Assembly: GCA_021229015.1 (NCBI GenBank)
Contig: CM037780.1
Span: 69,385,587-69,449,586 of the forward strand
Source of the DNA: Solen grandis
Lineage: Eukaryota > Mollusca > Bivalvia > Adapedonta > Solenidae
Direction: 5' to 3'
DNA length: 64,000 bases
The stretch's first letter is position 1, and every line of letters starts with the position of its first letter. The position numbers were made by a program, and so were the translations under genes. Shown here in pieces: positions 48,936 through 60,577 of this stretch. The notes beneath the pieces were generated by a model. The model was not told the DNA's origin. It was given only the letters and a program-made list of their open reading frames with translations, and did no database searches.

Positions 48936-49175
48936 CAGAGATCAACAATATTTTAGCAATAATAGAAGACAGCCATGCTGTGACCATTAGTACAAAAGCA
49001 AATTGGTTTCACAGAATAATTTTGAACTTTCCTAAAAGAAGTATATAAGAAAACTAGCTGAACCCAAAGGGGTGTCATTTTTCAAGATCATTATGGTAGA
49101 GGGCAATGACTTGACCATTTGTGCCAAATGAAATGGAACTCTGGAAATTGGTTTCAGAGGTGAATATTTATAAGA

Positions 49176-49203
49176 GTTGTTGTTGTTGTTGTTGTTGTTG
49201 TTG
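49176..49203 (+). repeat. (GTT)n microsatellite
   Basis: Nine uninterrupted gtt units; they also create the poly-Leu and poly-Asn open frames at this place. Confidence 0.95.
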
Positions 49204-49820
49204 TATATAAATAAAATTTTGTTGGTTGCCATGACAATCAGAGTTCTGCATGGATCAAGTTTGTTTAAGCAACTTTTGTGGGTAGCTACCCAGGTTATTC
49301 ATGCCACTTACTCCCCTTTATCAATAGGTGCAATAATAACAAAATCCCATTTACAGTTTAGAGATAGGACCTGTACAGTCAATGGTACTAAGGGGAGATA
49401 TTACAAAGTAACTGGTCTAAAGAGTTATGGTTCTATTGCACTGCATTTTCTGTCAATGCCCTCTATCATTTCATGAAGTTCAAAGCAAATTTCGAGTTAT
49501 GCTCAAGACAAACCGGATAGATAGACAGATGAACAGACAGAAAAATCGGTGACAATATTACCAGACAAACTAATGAGCAAAATAATTAGTGACGAAATGC
49601 ATCAAAGACTTATATAACTTCGACAATTCTTATCCATACATAATTAAAAAAATTCGTAAACAAGCTAAGTTACTCTGGTGCCACACTTTTCTATTTGTGA
49701 AGTTGTTTTTGCACACAATTAATTGTGCACAAATCAAAGAATGAACAACATCACCTCAATTCTACACTTAGGGGGTGATCAACAATTGTTGATGGGGAAA
49801 ATGCATCGTTTAGATATATC

Positions 49821-50016
49821 GTCGGAGGTCCTAACTGCGCCCCTGTCCTAACTCCGCCACCTTCCTTTTTTTTCCCGTAGTCTCGCTAGATTTTATCACA
49901 CGCGCAAGCGACTGTGAGATTTTTTTTACCATGTTTCTGTAAATAAAGTCAGATGATTTTTGTACGAAATTTTGATTCAAACTGATAAATATTGCAAATT
50001 TTATCTCGCACCGCTC

Positions 50017-50067
<51 letters not shown>

Positions 50068-50447
50068 GTTGTTGTTGTTTTTTTAAATTAATACAAAATG
50101 ATTTCCACGCAGAATTGCCCTTTTACACTCAATTTTTTAAGATAAAGTATTTCGGAAATTCCATCTGCTGTGTTTACATATTTATAAATTGGGGGCACAT
50201 GTGTACAATTCGCAACTACTATGACGTCACCTAGGGGGCGGAGTTAGGACCACACAAAATGATGGGTTTGACTCGTAATGTATTAATAATAATGTATAAA
50301 ATAAATTTTTTTGGGGGGGTATCAATGTGAATTTGATAGGATTAATTGGTACGTGAACAGTTTTTATTCTATGTATTTTATTTCTGTTGCATTTCCTAAT
50401 TAAATCTTAGAGGGACGCAGTTTGGGCATTCGAGGTTACTTTCTTTT
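49821..50447. mobile_element. Dispersed repeat copy B, intact ~630-bp MITE-like
   Basis: Left subterminal block gtcctaactgcgcccctgtcc then tcctaactccgcc (49846-49858) is mirrored by ggcggagttagga (50237-50249; perfect 13-bp complement) and by agggacgcagtttggg near the right end (50411-50425), a diverged complement of the left block. The same sequence is present as copy A (44461-47262). A (GT)n microsatellite sits inside. Non-coding. Confidence 0.7.
50019..50064 (+). repeat. (GT)23 microsatellite
   Basis: An uninterrupted dinucleotide run inside copy B; copy A has a T-rich stretch at the matching place. Confidence 0.97.
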
Positions 50448-50883
50448 TCGGCAGAGATAATAATGTCCTTTATATGATATATTTTGCTTCTAAACTAGCC
50501 ATGAAGACATCAAAGTATCTCTCACACAGTGATTAGTATAGCTCTTTGACAAGGCAGCAGTCACTGAAATGTTATTCATCATTTTATTCAATAAGTCTCT
50601 CTTCCTTAGGACTTTTATAATACCAAATGTCTTCTGTTAAGCAGAAGCTGTCAAGAGGATTCTGCCACAAATCATTAAAACTAGGGTTGAGTTAACGGAT
50701 ATAAATCTTTTCGCTGGACACATGGAGGTAGGCATACATCCTTCATTCACCTGTGGTATCATTCGGTAGAACCCCCACTGAAATACAGAAAAAAAGAACG
50801 ATAAATTTGGATAAACGTATCAAGTCTATTTTGCATTATCTGTAACAGCCCATAAGTAACCCTTCAGTGAGAGATTTGTATAA

Positions 50884-51090
50884 GTGGTCCGGTAGCTAAG
50901 GCTGTAGAGCATTTGCCATGTCAGCAAGGCAGGGTCCTGGGTTTGAGTCCTAATCTGACTGCACATTTTCCTCATCTGTTTACACATAACACTAGCAATG
51001 ACATTATATAATAGGAGCATGAGAAAAAAATCAGTTCTCCAGTATGTACTGCCTTTCAGATAATCTGAAAAGTTTTTAAGACTCACGGGA
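50884..51090 (+). mobile_element. Second tRNA-derived SINE type
   Basis: A plus-strand tRNA-like head: ggtccggtagctaaggctg (A-box region) and gggtttgagtcc (B box) about 40 bases later, followed by 'tcatctgtttacac' and 'cagttctccagtatgt'. It lacks the conserved anticodon-arm fold needed to call a functional tRNA. Confidence 0.6.
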
Positions 51091-51723
51091 CAATTGGTTC
51101 TGTAATTTTACAAGATTCACAGGATCAAAGTTTTTCTCTGCAAATAAGTTATTTTTGACTGAAGTATTTTTCTGGCGGCGATAAAGTCATCGTCTGAGCC
51201 GACACCATCATCGTCCTAGTATATTTACAGTACAGCTCCAGTATATTAGGATGTATTAAACGCAATTATTCTTTTTCTCCAATTCATCTTTTTTTTTGTG
51301 TCCGCATAGAACGCTCATCAGAACCGATTCAGAAACCGGAACTAGGAAATGCAACATTTTTTCGCGCTTACCGATCGACGGGGGTCTGTTTTAAGGCTCG
51401 CGTGCAAAAAAAAAAAAATGTATGTAAAATAAAAAATCACAGGTTTCATGGGGAAAAAATGTAAATTTGATATGAAATGACCAAAATTCATGTCAGATTT
51501 TTATTATCATATGACCTAGACACAATAAACCGCGATAAAATAAAAAAAAAAAATAAAAAAACGAAGCGTAAATGAACGGACTGTGAACGAAATACTGTTT
51601 TTAATCTTACACCAATAAAATAGTTTCAAATAATATTTGCAAATAGCGATTAATGTCTGTATTTCTCATACATTTCCATCAAAAAATGAATAATAAGTTG
51701 ATCATCAAATACATTTAACCCTG

Positions 51724-51962
51724 GTGTTTGTTTGTTTGTTGGGTCCCACCGACAGTATTTCAGTTATTTAGAGACGATTTCTACTTGAGACAGATATAGT
51801 GCTATTACATTGCAATATCACGCCTTAGACATGTGGCATGATACCAGACCTATTCACATTATCCTGACACCGGGCCAACCAGATAGAGCCAAGCAAGGGA
51901 GCTATAACAGTACCATTTTTTACGACTTTGGTATGTGGCGGCCGGGGATCGAGCCCACGAAT
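51724..51962 (-). mobile_element. tRNA-derived SINE, head truncated
   Basis: It has the family tail 'gtttgtttgtttgttgggtc', the body 'ctacttgagacagatatagtgc' and the B-box region (complement of gggatcgagcccacga), but stops there: the A-box end is missing and replaced by 'atccaggtgtttgag'. 51963-53569 shows no gene apart from the possible remnant described in the findings. Confidence 0.7.
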
Positions 51963-53569
51963 CCAGGTGTTTGAGTTCAACACAATATGAATATATAGAA
52001 TACAAGCGCGTGGCGCGGAGTGATATAATTCGGCCTATTAGTTATTTTTAACGTGTTGAATTGGATGTAGTCTCCAAACGTCCTTTATACTGTCGACGGG
52101 ACATTAAACCCAATAAAACGATACCTACAGTAAGGAAGACAATTAATTCACAACGTTTGGAAAGTTATAGTAAGGGTTATTTCCCCTATTCATACGCAAC
52201 AAGTAAATCGTTATACATGTATGCATTTTTTTTTCATGAAATAGAACTACAAGAAATCGAATTTCGATATTCAAATAATATAGAAGCATTTATCACCTTC
52301 TGTCAATGACTATAATTCAAACTATAAAAAAGTTTCCAAACCTTGATTTGAACAAGATACTAACCTAATGTATCTCTCCCGCCAAATGGGGATTGGCCTT
52401 ATGAAATTCAAAGGTATAATTATGTTAAAGAAATAATCTATCTCTACTCGTGTTTTGCTTTATATTTAAACACAGGTTTGGAGTTAAGGTGAAGATTATT
52501 ATCACGTATCCCTCGTGATATAACTATTCGCACATGAACGACAAACCTGTGTTTAAATACACAACAGCACACCGGAAGAGATAGGTTATTTCGATTTTAA
52601 TTCGTTTTTCGTCATGTTTTTTATTTCGATTACTTTCCTGAGACGTAGAAACTGAAAACCAAATTACTTCCTCTAGCTTGCCGATCGAATTATCTCTATC
52701 GTATACATATACAGATGAAAGTAAAAAAGAAAACAAACAAACAAACAAACACACACACTCGTGAAACATGATACATGTAAATTCTTTATTTACATTCATT
52801 TGTTATTCCATTTGATTTGATTTCATTCTACGAGGAAGTATCATGTAATGGCAATAATATCAAGTGATCGCTGTGACCAGTGTGTTGTTTCTGCGTAAAA
52901 AGATGCGAGTCGTGTTAGAATACACCAATAAGCAGACACCAAAAATAATGATGAAGCCATTTTGAATCACTGCTACAGGCAAACATGAAAGACATCAAAG
53001 ACTTTCTTTCCTTGAATTCAATTGGAAATGCTGCTCCTGATGAAGATGGGACAGAAACAACTGGCAATTGACGATACTAATGTAAACCATGTTGTCACGA
53101 AGGTTAGCAAATTGGAAATCGGGGAGCAAATAGTAACTGCTTCATTTGTCCATTCTTTAGTGCGTTCATCCGTACGTCGCTCTATTGTTCGCAACTGATG
53201 ATAATTATTCTATAGAATTTTCTATACTCCTGTTCACTACAAAGTAAATAAATTTGTTTAAGGCTTGATTCGATTGTAAATATAAAAAAATGTTTAAGCT
53301 AAAATGTTTGTGTCATCTTCTATGATTATAATATTTTAAAATTAAGGAATGTAATCCGACATGTCTTTACTCAAGAATATGTTTTTCAGCGACCCATCTC
53401 CCAATAAATTATCTGGCTATGCTCTGAGCAACCGTATTTAATCTAATTTTGAAAACAAGTATACCAGCTACAGGTTAATTCAAGCCAACTTTGTTATTAC
53501 TTGTAACGGGTGGGACTCAGCAAACGCCTTTATCAAGTGTTTCAAGTACCATGACCATGTAATGACACA

Positions 53570-56146
53570 GCCAGTTGGGTTTATGCCCAACTGTCCCACT
53601 TTTTGATATTTTGTTTCCCAACTGTCCCACTCAAGATTTTTAGCACCTTGCTGGGTGTGTTTTGATAAGGGATTATAATCTATTTCAAACTACAACACAT
53701 TAAAATGAATTGAAGTTGTATTATCTGATTTTGTTTCTGATTTTTTTTTTGATTTTGTATTTTAAGAGGTAAAATTTCATGTTTTAGTTATATTGTATTA
53801 TTTCTTTCTAAAATGTGTTTATTAAGGTCCATTAATTAGGGTTACTAAATTAATTGTAATTTATAGTGTAAACATGCATTCCTTTGATCTCTGGCTTTAA
53901 AGCTTATGTAATTGATAAAAAAAAAAATTTTATTAAGATAATTATCACCTCTGCTACTTTTTTAAATTGTGTTAATTGATTGGTCCAACTAAAGTCCATT
54001 TATATTGCTAAGTGATTGGATTAAGAAATACAAACAAGTCCTTTGATCTAGCAGTTTACTACTTAAGGTAAACAATTTGATTTGAAGTAATTAACATTTT
54101 TGGTTATCAATTTATTGTGACTTTCAAACTGTGATATCTCATTAATGAACTGAACTGTATCAGATACAATATATTTACATTCTGATGTAAATGTCTTCAT
54201 TTGATAGTAAAATTTCACTAAGTAACATCGTCTGAAATTATAAGCTAAAATGGCAAATGCACAAGTGAGTGTGCAGTTTGTCAAGAACCAACGTGGTGGT
54301 GATAGTCTGGTTTACAATGGATTCAGATACCAGGTCAAAAACCGAAAACCAACAAGGGTGTACTGGGTCTGTCATGTCCGAACCTGTTCTGCTAAAATCA
54401 CAACAGCTGACAACATTCCAGTTTCTGTGACCAATACCCATAATCATGCAGCCGAACACATGGAACTGAAGCGCCATGAAATAAATCAACTCATGCGAAA
54501 GAGGGCACGCGAAGAAACCACGCCGATTCCGTCAATATATGAAGAAGTCATATCCAGTCTGAGAGACAGAGAATGGGACGAAGATGCAGAACAAGTCTGC
54601 AAAGGATTACCAACCTTCCCCTCCACCAAGTCATCTCTATACAGGGAAAGAGGTGCATTGAGACCGGGGATACCAAAGTCCAGGAGTGACATAGATTTGG
54701 ATGGAAAATGGACTGAAACGCACACTGGTGAGCAGTTCCTACTGGTTGATGAGGCAGAGAATGACAACAGGATGCTGATTTTTGCTACAAGAACAAATCT
54801 CCAGCATCTGGCACAGAACCCAACCATATATGGAGACGGAACATTTTATGTGTGCCCAGACATATTCAGCCAGGTCTACACACTCCATGGATATATTGAT
54901 GGACACATGTATCCGTTAGTGTTTGCCCTTCTGCCTGGAAAAAGTGAAAGGATTTACTGCAGACTTTTTCAACATCTTCAACAGAAATGCAGGGAAATAG
55001 GAATGGAACTGGGACCAGACACACTCCTGATAGACTTTGAGGCAGCAACCAAGCAGGCAGCTCGCAGAGTGTTTCCAAATGTGAATGTGAAAGGGTGTTT
55101 TTTTCATTACACACAGTGTGTTTGGCGGAAGATACAGAAGCTTGGCTTAGTTGGACTGTATTCTGAGAATGAGGACTTTAAGAAACTAGGAAGAAGAGCT
55201 GCAGTTCTGCCTCTAGTCCCCATACAACATGTTGAAGATGTGTGGTTTGTCGCACTGACGGATGCTGAAAATGCAGAGATTCCAGTGGATGTTTCAAGGT
55301 TCACAGACTATGTCACTGAACATTGGGTTGAGGGAGACAAGGACAACTGGAACCATTTCGAGACAGAAGGACCAAGAACAACAAACAACTTGGAAGGCTG
55401 GCACAACAAACTAAAGAAAAGTATGAGACAGTCACATCCGAACATTTACAAGTTCTTGGAAACAATACAAAGGATTGAAGCTGCCAATGCTATCAAAATT
55501 CTTCAGCACAGTGCCGGAGGAGTGAGAGAAAAGAAGAGGAGGAAATACCGACAACTTGAACAGAGACTGTCTGCCCTGAAACACAAGTACATGGCTGAAG
55601 AAATCACTGTGATGGAGTATGCCGATTTTGCATCGCATTTGATTCGGTTTGACGAGTAACTCTGTATAGAACAGATCAGTAGGGTGGAATGTCACAGTTG
55701 TTTAAATGAAATGCTTGTTTTCAAATTAAAACAAAATACAATAAATTGTACCACATCCGAATATAGCCCTGTCTTTATTTGATTTGTTCATGACACATGA
55801 AATAAAAATAATAAATTATAAAACATAAAATTTGTTTTCTTCATTTCAGAGAGAGAGAGAGAGAATAACCAAAATATTATAAATAATTTTGCTAATAGCA
55901 TATAACTTATTATAAATACTAATGCAATATATTACTAACCATAAATACTATTGCAAATTGCTCTTAATAATATAAGACAATAAGACAAATAATTGCACTG
56001 AAATATTCCATCCATTTAGGTAAAGACTATAGTCACTCATCCATGACAGTCTATTGTTATCCAATTAAGCATGATTCCCAACTGTCCCACCTTGATTTTT
56101 ACTGTTTTATATAAAAGTGGGACAGTTGGGAAGACACCGCCAGTTG
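53570..56146 (+). mobile_element. Complete MULE DNA transposon with TIRs and probable 8-bp TSD
   Basis: The element is 53578-56138 (2,561 bp). The left end ggtttatgcccaactgtccc and the complement of the right end, ggtgtcttcccaactgtccc, match at most positions, including cccaactgtcccac. The flanking gccagttg (53570-53577 and 56139-56146) is an 8-bp direct repeat, a typical Mutator-like target duplication. A second cccaactgtcccac copy lies inside each end (53614-53627 directly; 56067-56081 region inverted relative to the right terminus). It contains one intact gene (54250-55659), an AT-rich 5' region and a (GA)n run at 55850-55864. Confidence 0.75.
54250..55659 (+). CDS. FLYWCH zinc finger - MULE-type transposase
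   Basis: A 469-residue single-exon protein without frameshift, with an ATG in a good context (aaaATGg). Residues ~12-68 form a FLYWCH zinc finger: YNGFRYQV, then YWVC (C41), C46 and H64-x-H66, predicted to bind the element's ends. Residues ~190-385 form the RNase H-fold MULE transposase domain with a plausible DDE triad: D196 in YGDGTF, D262 in LLIDFEAA, and E382 in NNLEGWHN. The CFFHYTQ motif (283-289) is the family's C-x2-H element. The C-terminus is basic and helical (REKKRRKYRQLEQRL). It should cut and paste its element in the nucleus. FLYWCH-MULE proteins are common in mollusc and arthropod transposons and can be domesticated, but the TIRs around this one argue for an ordinary, recently active transposon. 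Confidence 0.93.
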   Translation: MANAQVSVQFVKNQRGGDSLVYNGFRYQVKNRKPTRVYWVCHVRTCSAKITTADNIPVSVTNTHNHAAEHMELKRHEINQLMRKRAREETTPIPSIYEEVISSLRDREWDEDAEQVCKGLPTFPSTKSSLYRERGALRPGIPKSRSDIDLDGKWTETHTGEQFLLVDEAENDNRMLIFATRTNLQHLAQNPTIYGDGTFYVCPDIFSQVYTLHGYIDGHMYPLVFALLPGKSERIYCRLFQHLQQKCREIGMELGPDTLLIDFEAATKQAARRVFPNVNVKGCFFHYTQCVWRKIQKLGLVGLYSENEDFKKLGRRAAVLPLVPIQHVEDVWFVALTDAENAEIPVDVSRFTDYVTEHWVEGDKDNWNHFETEGPRTTNNLEGWHNKLKKSMRQSHPNIYKFLETIQRIEAANAIKILQHSAGGVREKKRRKYRQLEQRLSALKHKYMAEEITVMEYADFASHLIRFDE

Positions 56147-56210
56147 CCGCTTATAGGTGACTTTGTTCGTATTCTGTGTACTCTTTTGAACAAATACTTC
56201 ACCCTCTTAG

Positions 56211-56730
56211 TTCAGCTGGCCAAACAGACAAGGACGTTGAGATTGCTACCCAGATGTTGCAGTAATCCCAAAAAACCAAGCAGTTGAAGAACAGGAAGGT
56301 TAAGGTTTGGAAAAGTGTTGATGAATTTGACATTGTTAACTTCCCTCGTCTTAGTGATGAAAAGTAAAGTGAACTAACATTTGGTGTTTATCAATTACGT
56401 TTAAGCTTAAGCTATATACAAGAACATTTGATAGAGAAATGTGACATTTATGAACATGCTGATGAGCCCAAGCTTCTTACAGTAAAAAGCAAGGTCGGCA
56501 TGTTTCTAGCAAGAAATATATGATGTGCATATTTTTTCAATGACACTGCTTCTGGTGCATGGCACTGCCAGAGTTGGACTGGTTATCGTGTTGTTGGCAT
56601 GTATTCCCATGTATCCGCCATAATCTAGTACATGTATTTGTCATTTTCCAGGTACCAGGATATAGAAACGTATGGTTTTCGCAACTGGGGCATGCATTTG
56701 ACTGTTGCCGCTACATGAAACATTTAGCAG
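56211..56730 (+). pseudogene. Decayed SWIM-type zinc finger gene remnant
   Basis: The frame after a 'cccctcttag'-like acceptor encodes KVWKSVDEFDIVNFPRLSDE, then a stop, then LTFGVYQLRLSLSYIQEHL, EPKLLTVKSKVGMFLARN and a stop. A further frame from 56537 reads GAWHCQSWTGYRVVGMYSHV then a stop. This order (VW-SV-E-DI-NFP, then Y-EHL, then a SWIM-like C-x-C...C-x-H region) matches a class of SWIM-domain proteins expanded in molluscs and cnidarians. Here the CxC is reduced to C-Q-S-W, the 'GTCSH' cysteine is tyrosine, and several stops interrupt it, so it is not functional. Confidence 0.6.
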
Positions 56731-56984
56731 TGAAAGTGATTTTTTTCACAATTAACTTTTTATTAATCACATTTATTGATATGTGGAGGTCGTGGCCATC
56801 CCCCTACATACCTTACAATACCTGGGTGTTCCTTGGAAAACTGTTTCAAGGTGTGTCCCCTACCCAATAGCTCTATCAACAAAGGGGGGTAACTTAAAAT
56901 ATATTAAAGTTTAGAGTTATGGGTCTTGTAATCTGCACTTTCTTTCATATGTTCTGTCTGTATATGAAGTTACATGTCAGTGGA

Positions 56985-57252
56985 TGCAAATATCCATCCA
57001 TCCAGGACAGAGTTAATATCCGGAAACCAAAAAATACCCCCATTTTATGACCTTTGATTGTTTACTGTGACCTTAACCTTTGAATTAAAACCTGGATCTT
57101 TCGCGCGACAATTCGTCTTCTGGAGGAGATCATTGACACCTAGTTATATAAATATCCATTCATCCAGGACAGAGTTAATATCCGGAAACTGAAAAATATC
57201 CAATTTTATGACCTTTGATCTGTGATTGTGACCTTGACCTTTGAGTTACAAC
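56985..57252 (+). repeat. Two ~150-bp tandem units
   Basis: 'caggacagagttaatatccgg' occurs near 57002 and 57165, followed by 'attttatgacctttgat' and 'tgtgacctt-acctttga' in both. This resembles one of the tandem-core elements. 57253-58231 shows no gene. Confidence 0.75.
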
Positions 57253-58231
57253 AAAAGTTACAACAAAAGAAAATGCACACTAACACACACACGGACGGAT
57301 GGTCTGATTTTAAAAACAGTGTATGTTTTAGCTCAACAGCATTTTTTATTACATTAACCCCCACCCCTCTCTTCACCTGCATGTGCATATTGGGACATCT
57401 GCCATCAGTCATGCTTATTTTACTTAACAATTGTTTGCAAATGTACATGCAGTGCAACACTTTTGAATGTATGTATCTATGTAATAATATGTGTGGTATA
57501 ATAAATATATGATGTAAAAGATATATGAACAGAAAAAATGAATCAGTTAATGGGAAAAAGGAAGAGACCGTCTTTGATCATAATAAATAGATTTTTGTTA
57601 TCTGACCTAGTTATAAATGTAGTGAATAGTATGCCCAACTATCTTTTTCCAGCATTAGTTAATTTTGTAAATGTCCCTTGCTAGACACAAGTTTTTCTTA
57701 TAGTTATATATGGTATTATTTCATATTTCTTGCACCAAAATATGTTTTAATTTCTTTACTTAAAAAGACAATCCAATAGTATCTTATACATGACCCTTAC
57801 AAAACATTCCTGCTGTTATTTTCTAGCTGAAGTTCAAAGTCTTAAATCACATTAGAAAAGAATTATATAAATGGCTTAACTTTGTCACATTCATATAATA
57901 AATGAAGCAAGTTTCTTCACGACATGTACAAAAAGTACAAAAATTATTATCAATAATAATAATTTTAAAAGAGTAGTGAGTTTGTTTCTATGTACAATTC
58001 TTATTTGCAACCATTGAATATATGTATCCCTTGTACATTTAAAACATAACTATATATCATTTTCCAGTCTATGTCATAAGTATCAAAAATAGATTACCAT
58101 TTTTTTACTGGTTGGAGTATTAATATTTTATAAATGTATTATAAATATGTATATTTCAATCAATTCCGGTTAAAGTTGAAAGTAAACAGCAATTTATACA
58201 AGGGTTATGAAAACCCGAATGTATATCACTG

Positions 58232-59240
58232 CAGGGGTGTAAAAATTAACTCGTCAGCTCGTATGTACGAGTGAATTTCAATGTCGGACGAGCATAATTT
58301 CCCGTAACACTCGTCCGTCCGGACGAGTAACTTTCCGAGATAAAAATGTTTCAGTAAGAAATGAATTTACTTCCGATACGATAGTTAAGCGATGTGATGA
58401 CTCTTTACTTAATAAGGGGAACTTACTTTGACAAAATATCACCATAGCGACGCTCTTTTCCCAGAAAGATCCATTAACTTGCTAGTGCAGACTGGTTCGC
58501 AGTATTCTACACATTTTTTGATAGATTTTTATAAGTTTGAGGCACAGTCTTGGACAACACATTGTTTATTTCCGGCTGTCAAAATGTCGAAACAACTATC
58601 AATAAAGAAGCTTTACGGCGGCGGAGATGATGAAAAGTCAGAGGAAGAGCGCGAGTTAAAACATAGGAAACAGCAAAACGCCTACGATAAGACTAAACGC
58701 ATAAGAAAAGTTATGGGCAATTGGTTTTCTGATTTTCCGTGGTTAGTTAAAAGAAAAAGAAGAAAAGTTGTTTTGTGGTGTTTGCGCAAAATATTCGAAA
58801 CTTTCGGATAGCAAGTCCGTGTTGGTTTTTCGGGCATTGATTCTAATTTTCGAAGAGAGACCCTTAATTTTCACGAAAAAAAGTGTAAAACACGTTAAAT
58901 GTGTGGAGCATGATAAAGTTATAGTCGTACCTAGCTCATCATTGCTGAAACCATCCGTTAAGAAACTTGAAGAGAAAAACAGTGTTAAGTATGAAAAACT
59001 AATGAATAATGCCTATTATACTGCAACTGAAAATGAACCTTTCTCAAAATTTCCTAGTTTGTGTGACTTGCAAGAAAAAAATGGGATTAAACTTGGTGAT
59101 ATTTACAGAAATAGACATGCCTGTAAAGAGTTTTGATTCTTCTATTGGTGAAGTAATAAAGCAAGACACTTGTAGGTCAATTGACCTTTCTGCTATCGAC
59201 ACGTATCCACGCCCCCCTGAGGTTGATCTTTATGAATGAT
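58232..59240 (+). pseudogene. Frameshifted 5' part of a hAT-derived ZNF862/KIAA1586-like gene
   Basis: It starts with a hAT-type terminus, caggggtgtaaa (58232-58243), followed by an inverted ctcgtccg/cggacgag region (58312-58328). The protein begins at ATG 58584 (MSKQLSIKKLYGGG) and contains WFSDFPWL. A 1-nt frame change near 58765 leads to FCGVCAKY (zinc-finger CxxC) and KHVKCVEHDK, then NEPFSKFPSLCDLQEKNGI and YRNRHACKEF. A second frame change near 59133 leads to DSSIGEVIKQD and a stop at 59237-59239. These blocks are characteristic of the N-terminal half of ZNF862/KIAA1586/C17orf113-type hAT-derived proteins. The transposase-like C-terminal half is absent, and no right terminus was found. 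No gene is seen in 59241-60540. Confidence 0.65.
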
Positions 59241-60577
59241 AAAAAAAACAACAACATATTCATGAATTGTTCATCTATGTTTTAAATTTTTTCATAAATT
59301 AAACATGTCAACAATGGACAATGGACAAAGCCCCAAAGGTTGTTACTTTATGCATTACATATGTAGCATAAGTCTGCTATGACAAACATTTCAAACAAAG
59401 GCATGAATTCATAATTATTGTGAAAATTAACACGTGTGAATTTTACCTTTTGTAAGAAAAAACTTTGTTATACAAATGCATATTGTATTGCAAATCTGTT
59501 CAGGTCAACAATTGTCAAAATGTCAGTATTATATATTGCACAGTAATTTAATGAGTCAAAACTTCTTGTCAACTGAATATCAAATTTGAAACATTTACAA
59601 GATCATCAACTTCATCGGAATGTGAAGTACACCTATAACGTTTCATGAATATAGTGTAATTACTGTTGAAATTATGTATAACACAAAATTCCAGACAAAT
59701 AGGCAGGCAAAAAGACAATTACAAATCTGTATATCCCACATGAATGTGGCATTAATACATGCATGGAGAATGTTTGTTGCAGTAGCTTTTTGTTGCTTTG
59801 TTTTTTGCAACGAGCAGCATGGGAAAAATAGTATCTCGCTTGTCCTTCAGTCTAGTGAGATGTCATTTTTTTCCCTTAGCTGTGAGTAGCAAAATACAAA
59901 GCCACAAAAAAAGGTACTGCAATATAGTTTTCCTTTTATTATATACCCAATAAATAATCAATACACACGAAGTCAATTTACACAGGTTTTAATGAGTTTT
60001 CTCAAAAAAGTGATGTCACAAAAGTGACGTCATCCTACCACCGTATCTGTCATTGACAGATTTTTAATCTGTTGAATTGTATTTGCCAAGGAAAAAAGGT
60101 ATATAGGCTAATAAAGATTAATATTTTGTTGATAAAATTAACAATTGACAAAAACAGAAATGCCCTATTCAAATGCCAGTATAAAAGCATATCTGCTTGA
60201 TGTTATTTAAGATATGATCTGCACAAATTTTGATTAATGTGCAGAAAAATAGTTTTTCTATCCTTGTGTTTTTCAAATACTGTATGATTTATATCTTTAT
60301 ATTTCATTATGTTTTGAAAGTCACATTTTGAATTGTGAGTAATCAAGACTACATATCACACATACAAAAGTATACATTTTTACTTTATACATTTTAGAAA
60401 AATCAGGGTCAAAGAGGAGGATTTGACATTCCTAAAATCTTTGCATGGATGTGGAATTAGCTATTTGACATTCATTCAGCCACACACAGCACCACTCTTG
60501 GAGATGTTCCAGTTGGAAGTGGACTAGCAGCACGAGTATGATTATGATTCTTTTATACATGATGGCATGAAATTGGT

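Noticed and set aside
50884..50960. Functional tRNA gene
   Set aside because: A- and B-box-like words are present but no complete cloverleaf with acceptor stem and terminator is visible, and it continues into SINE-like sequence.
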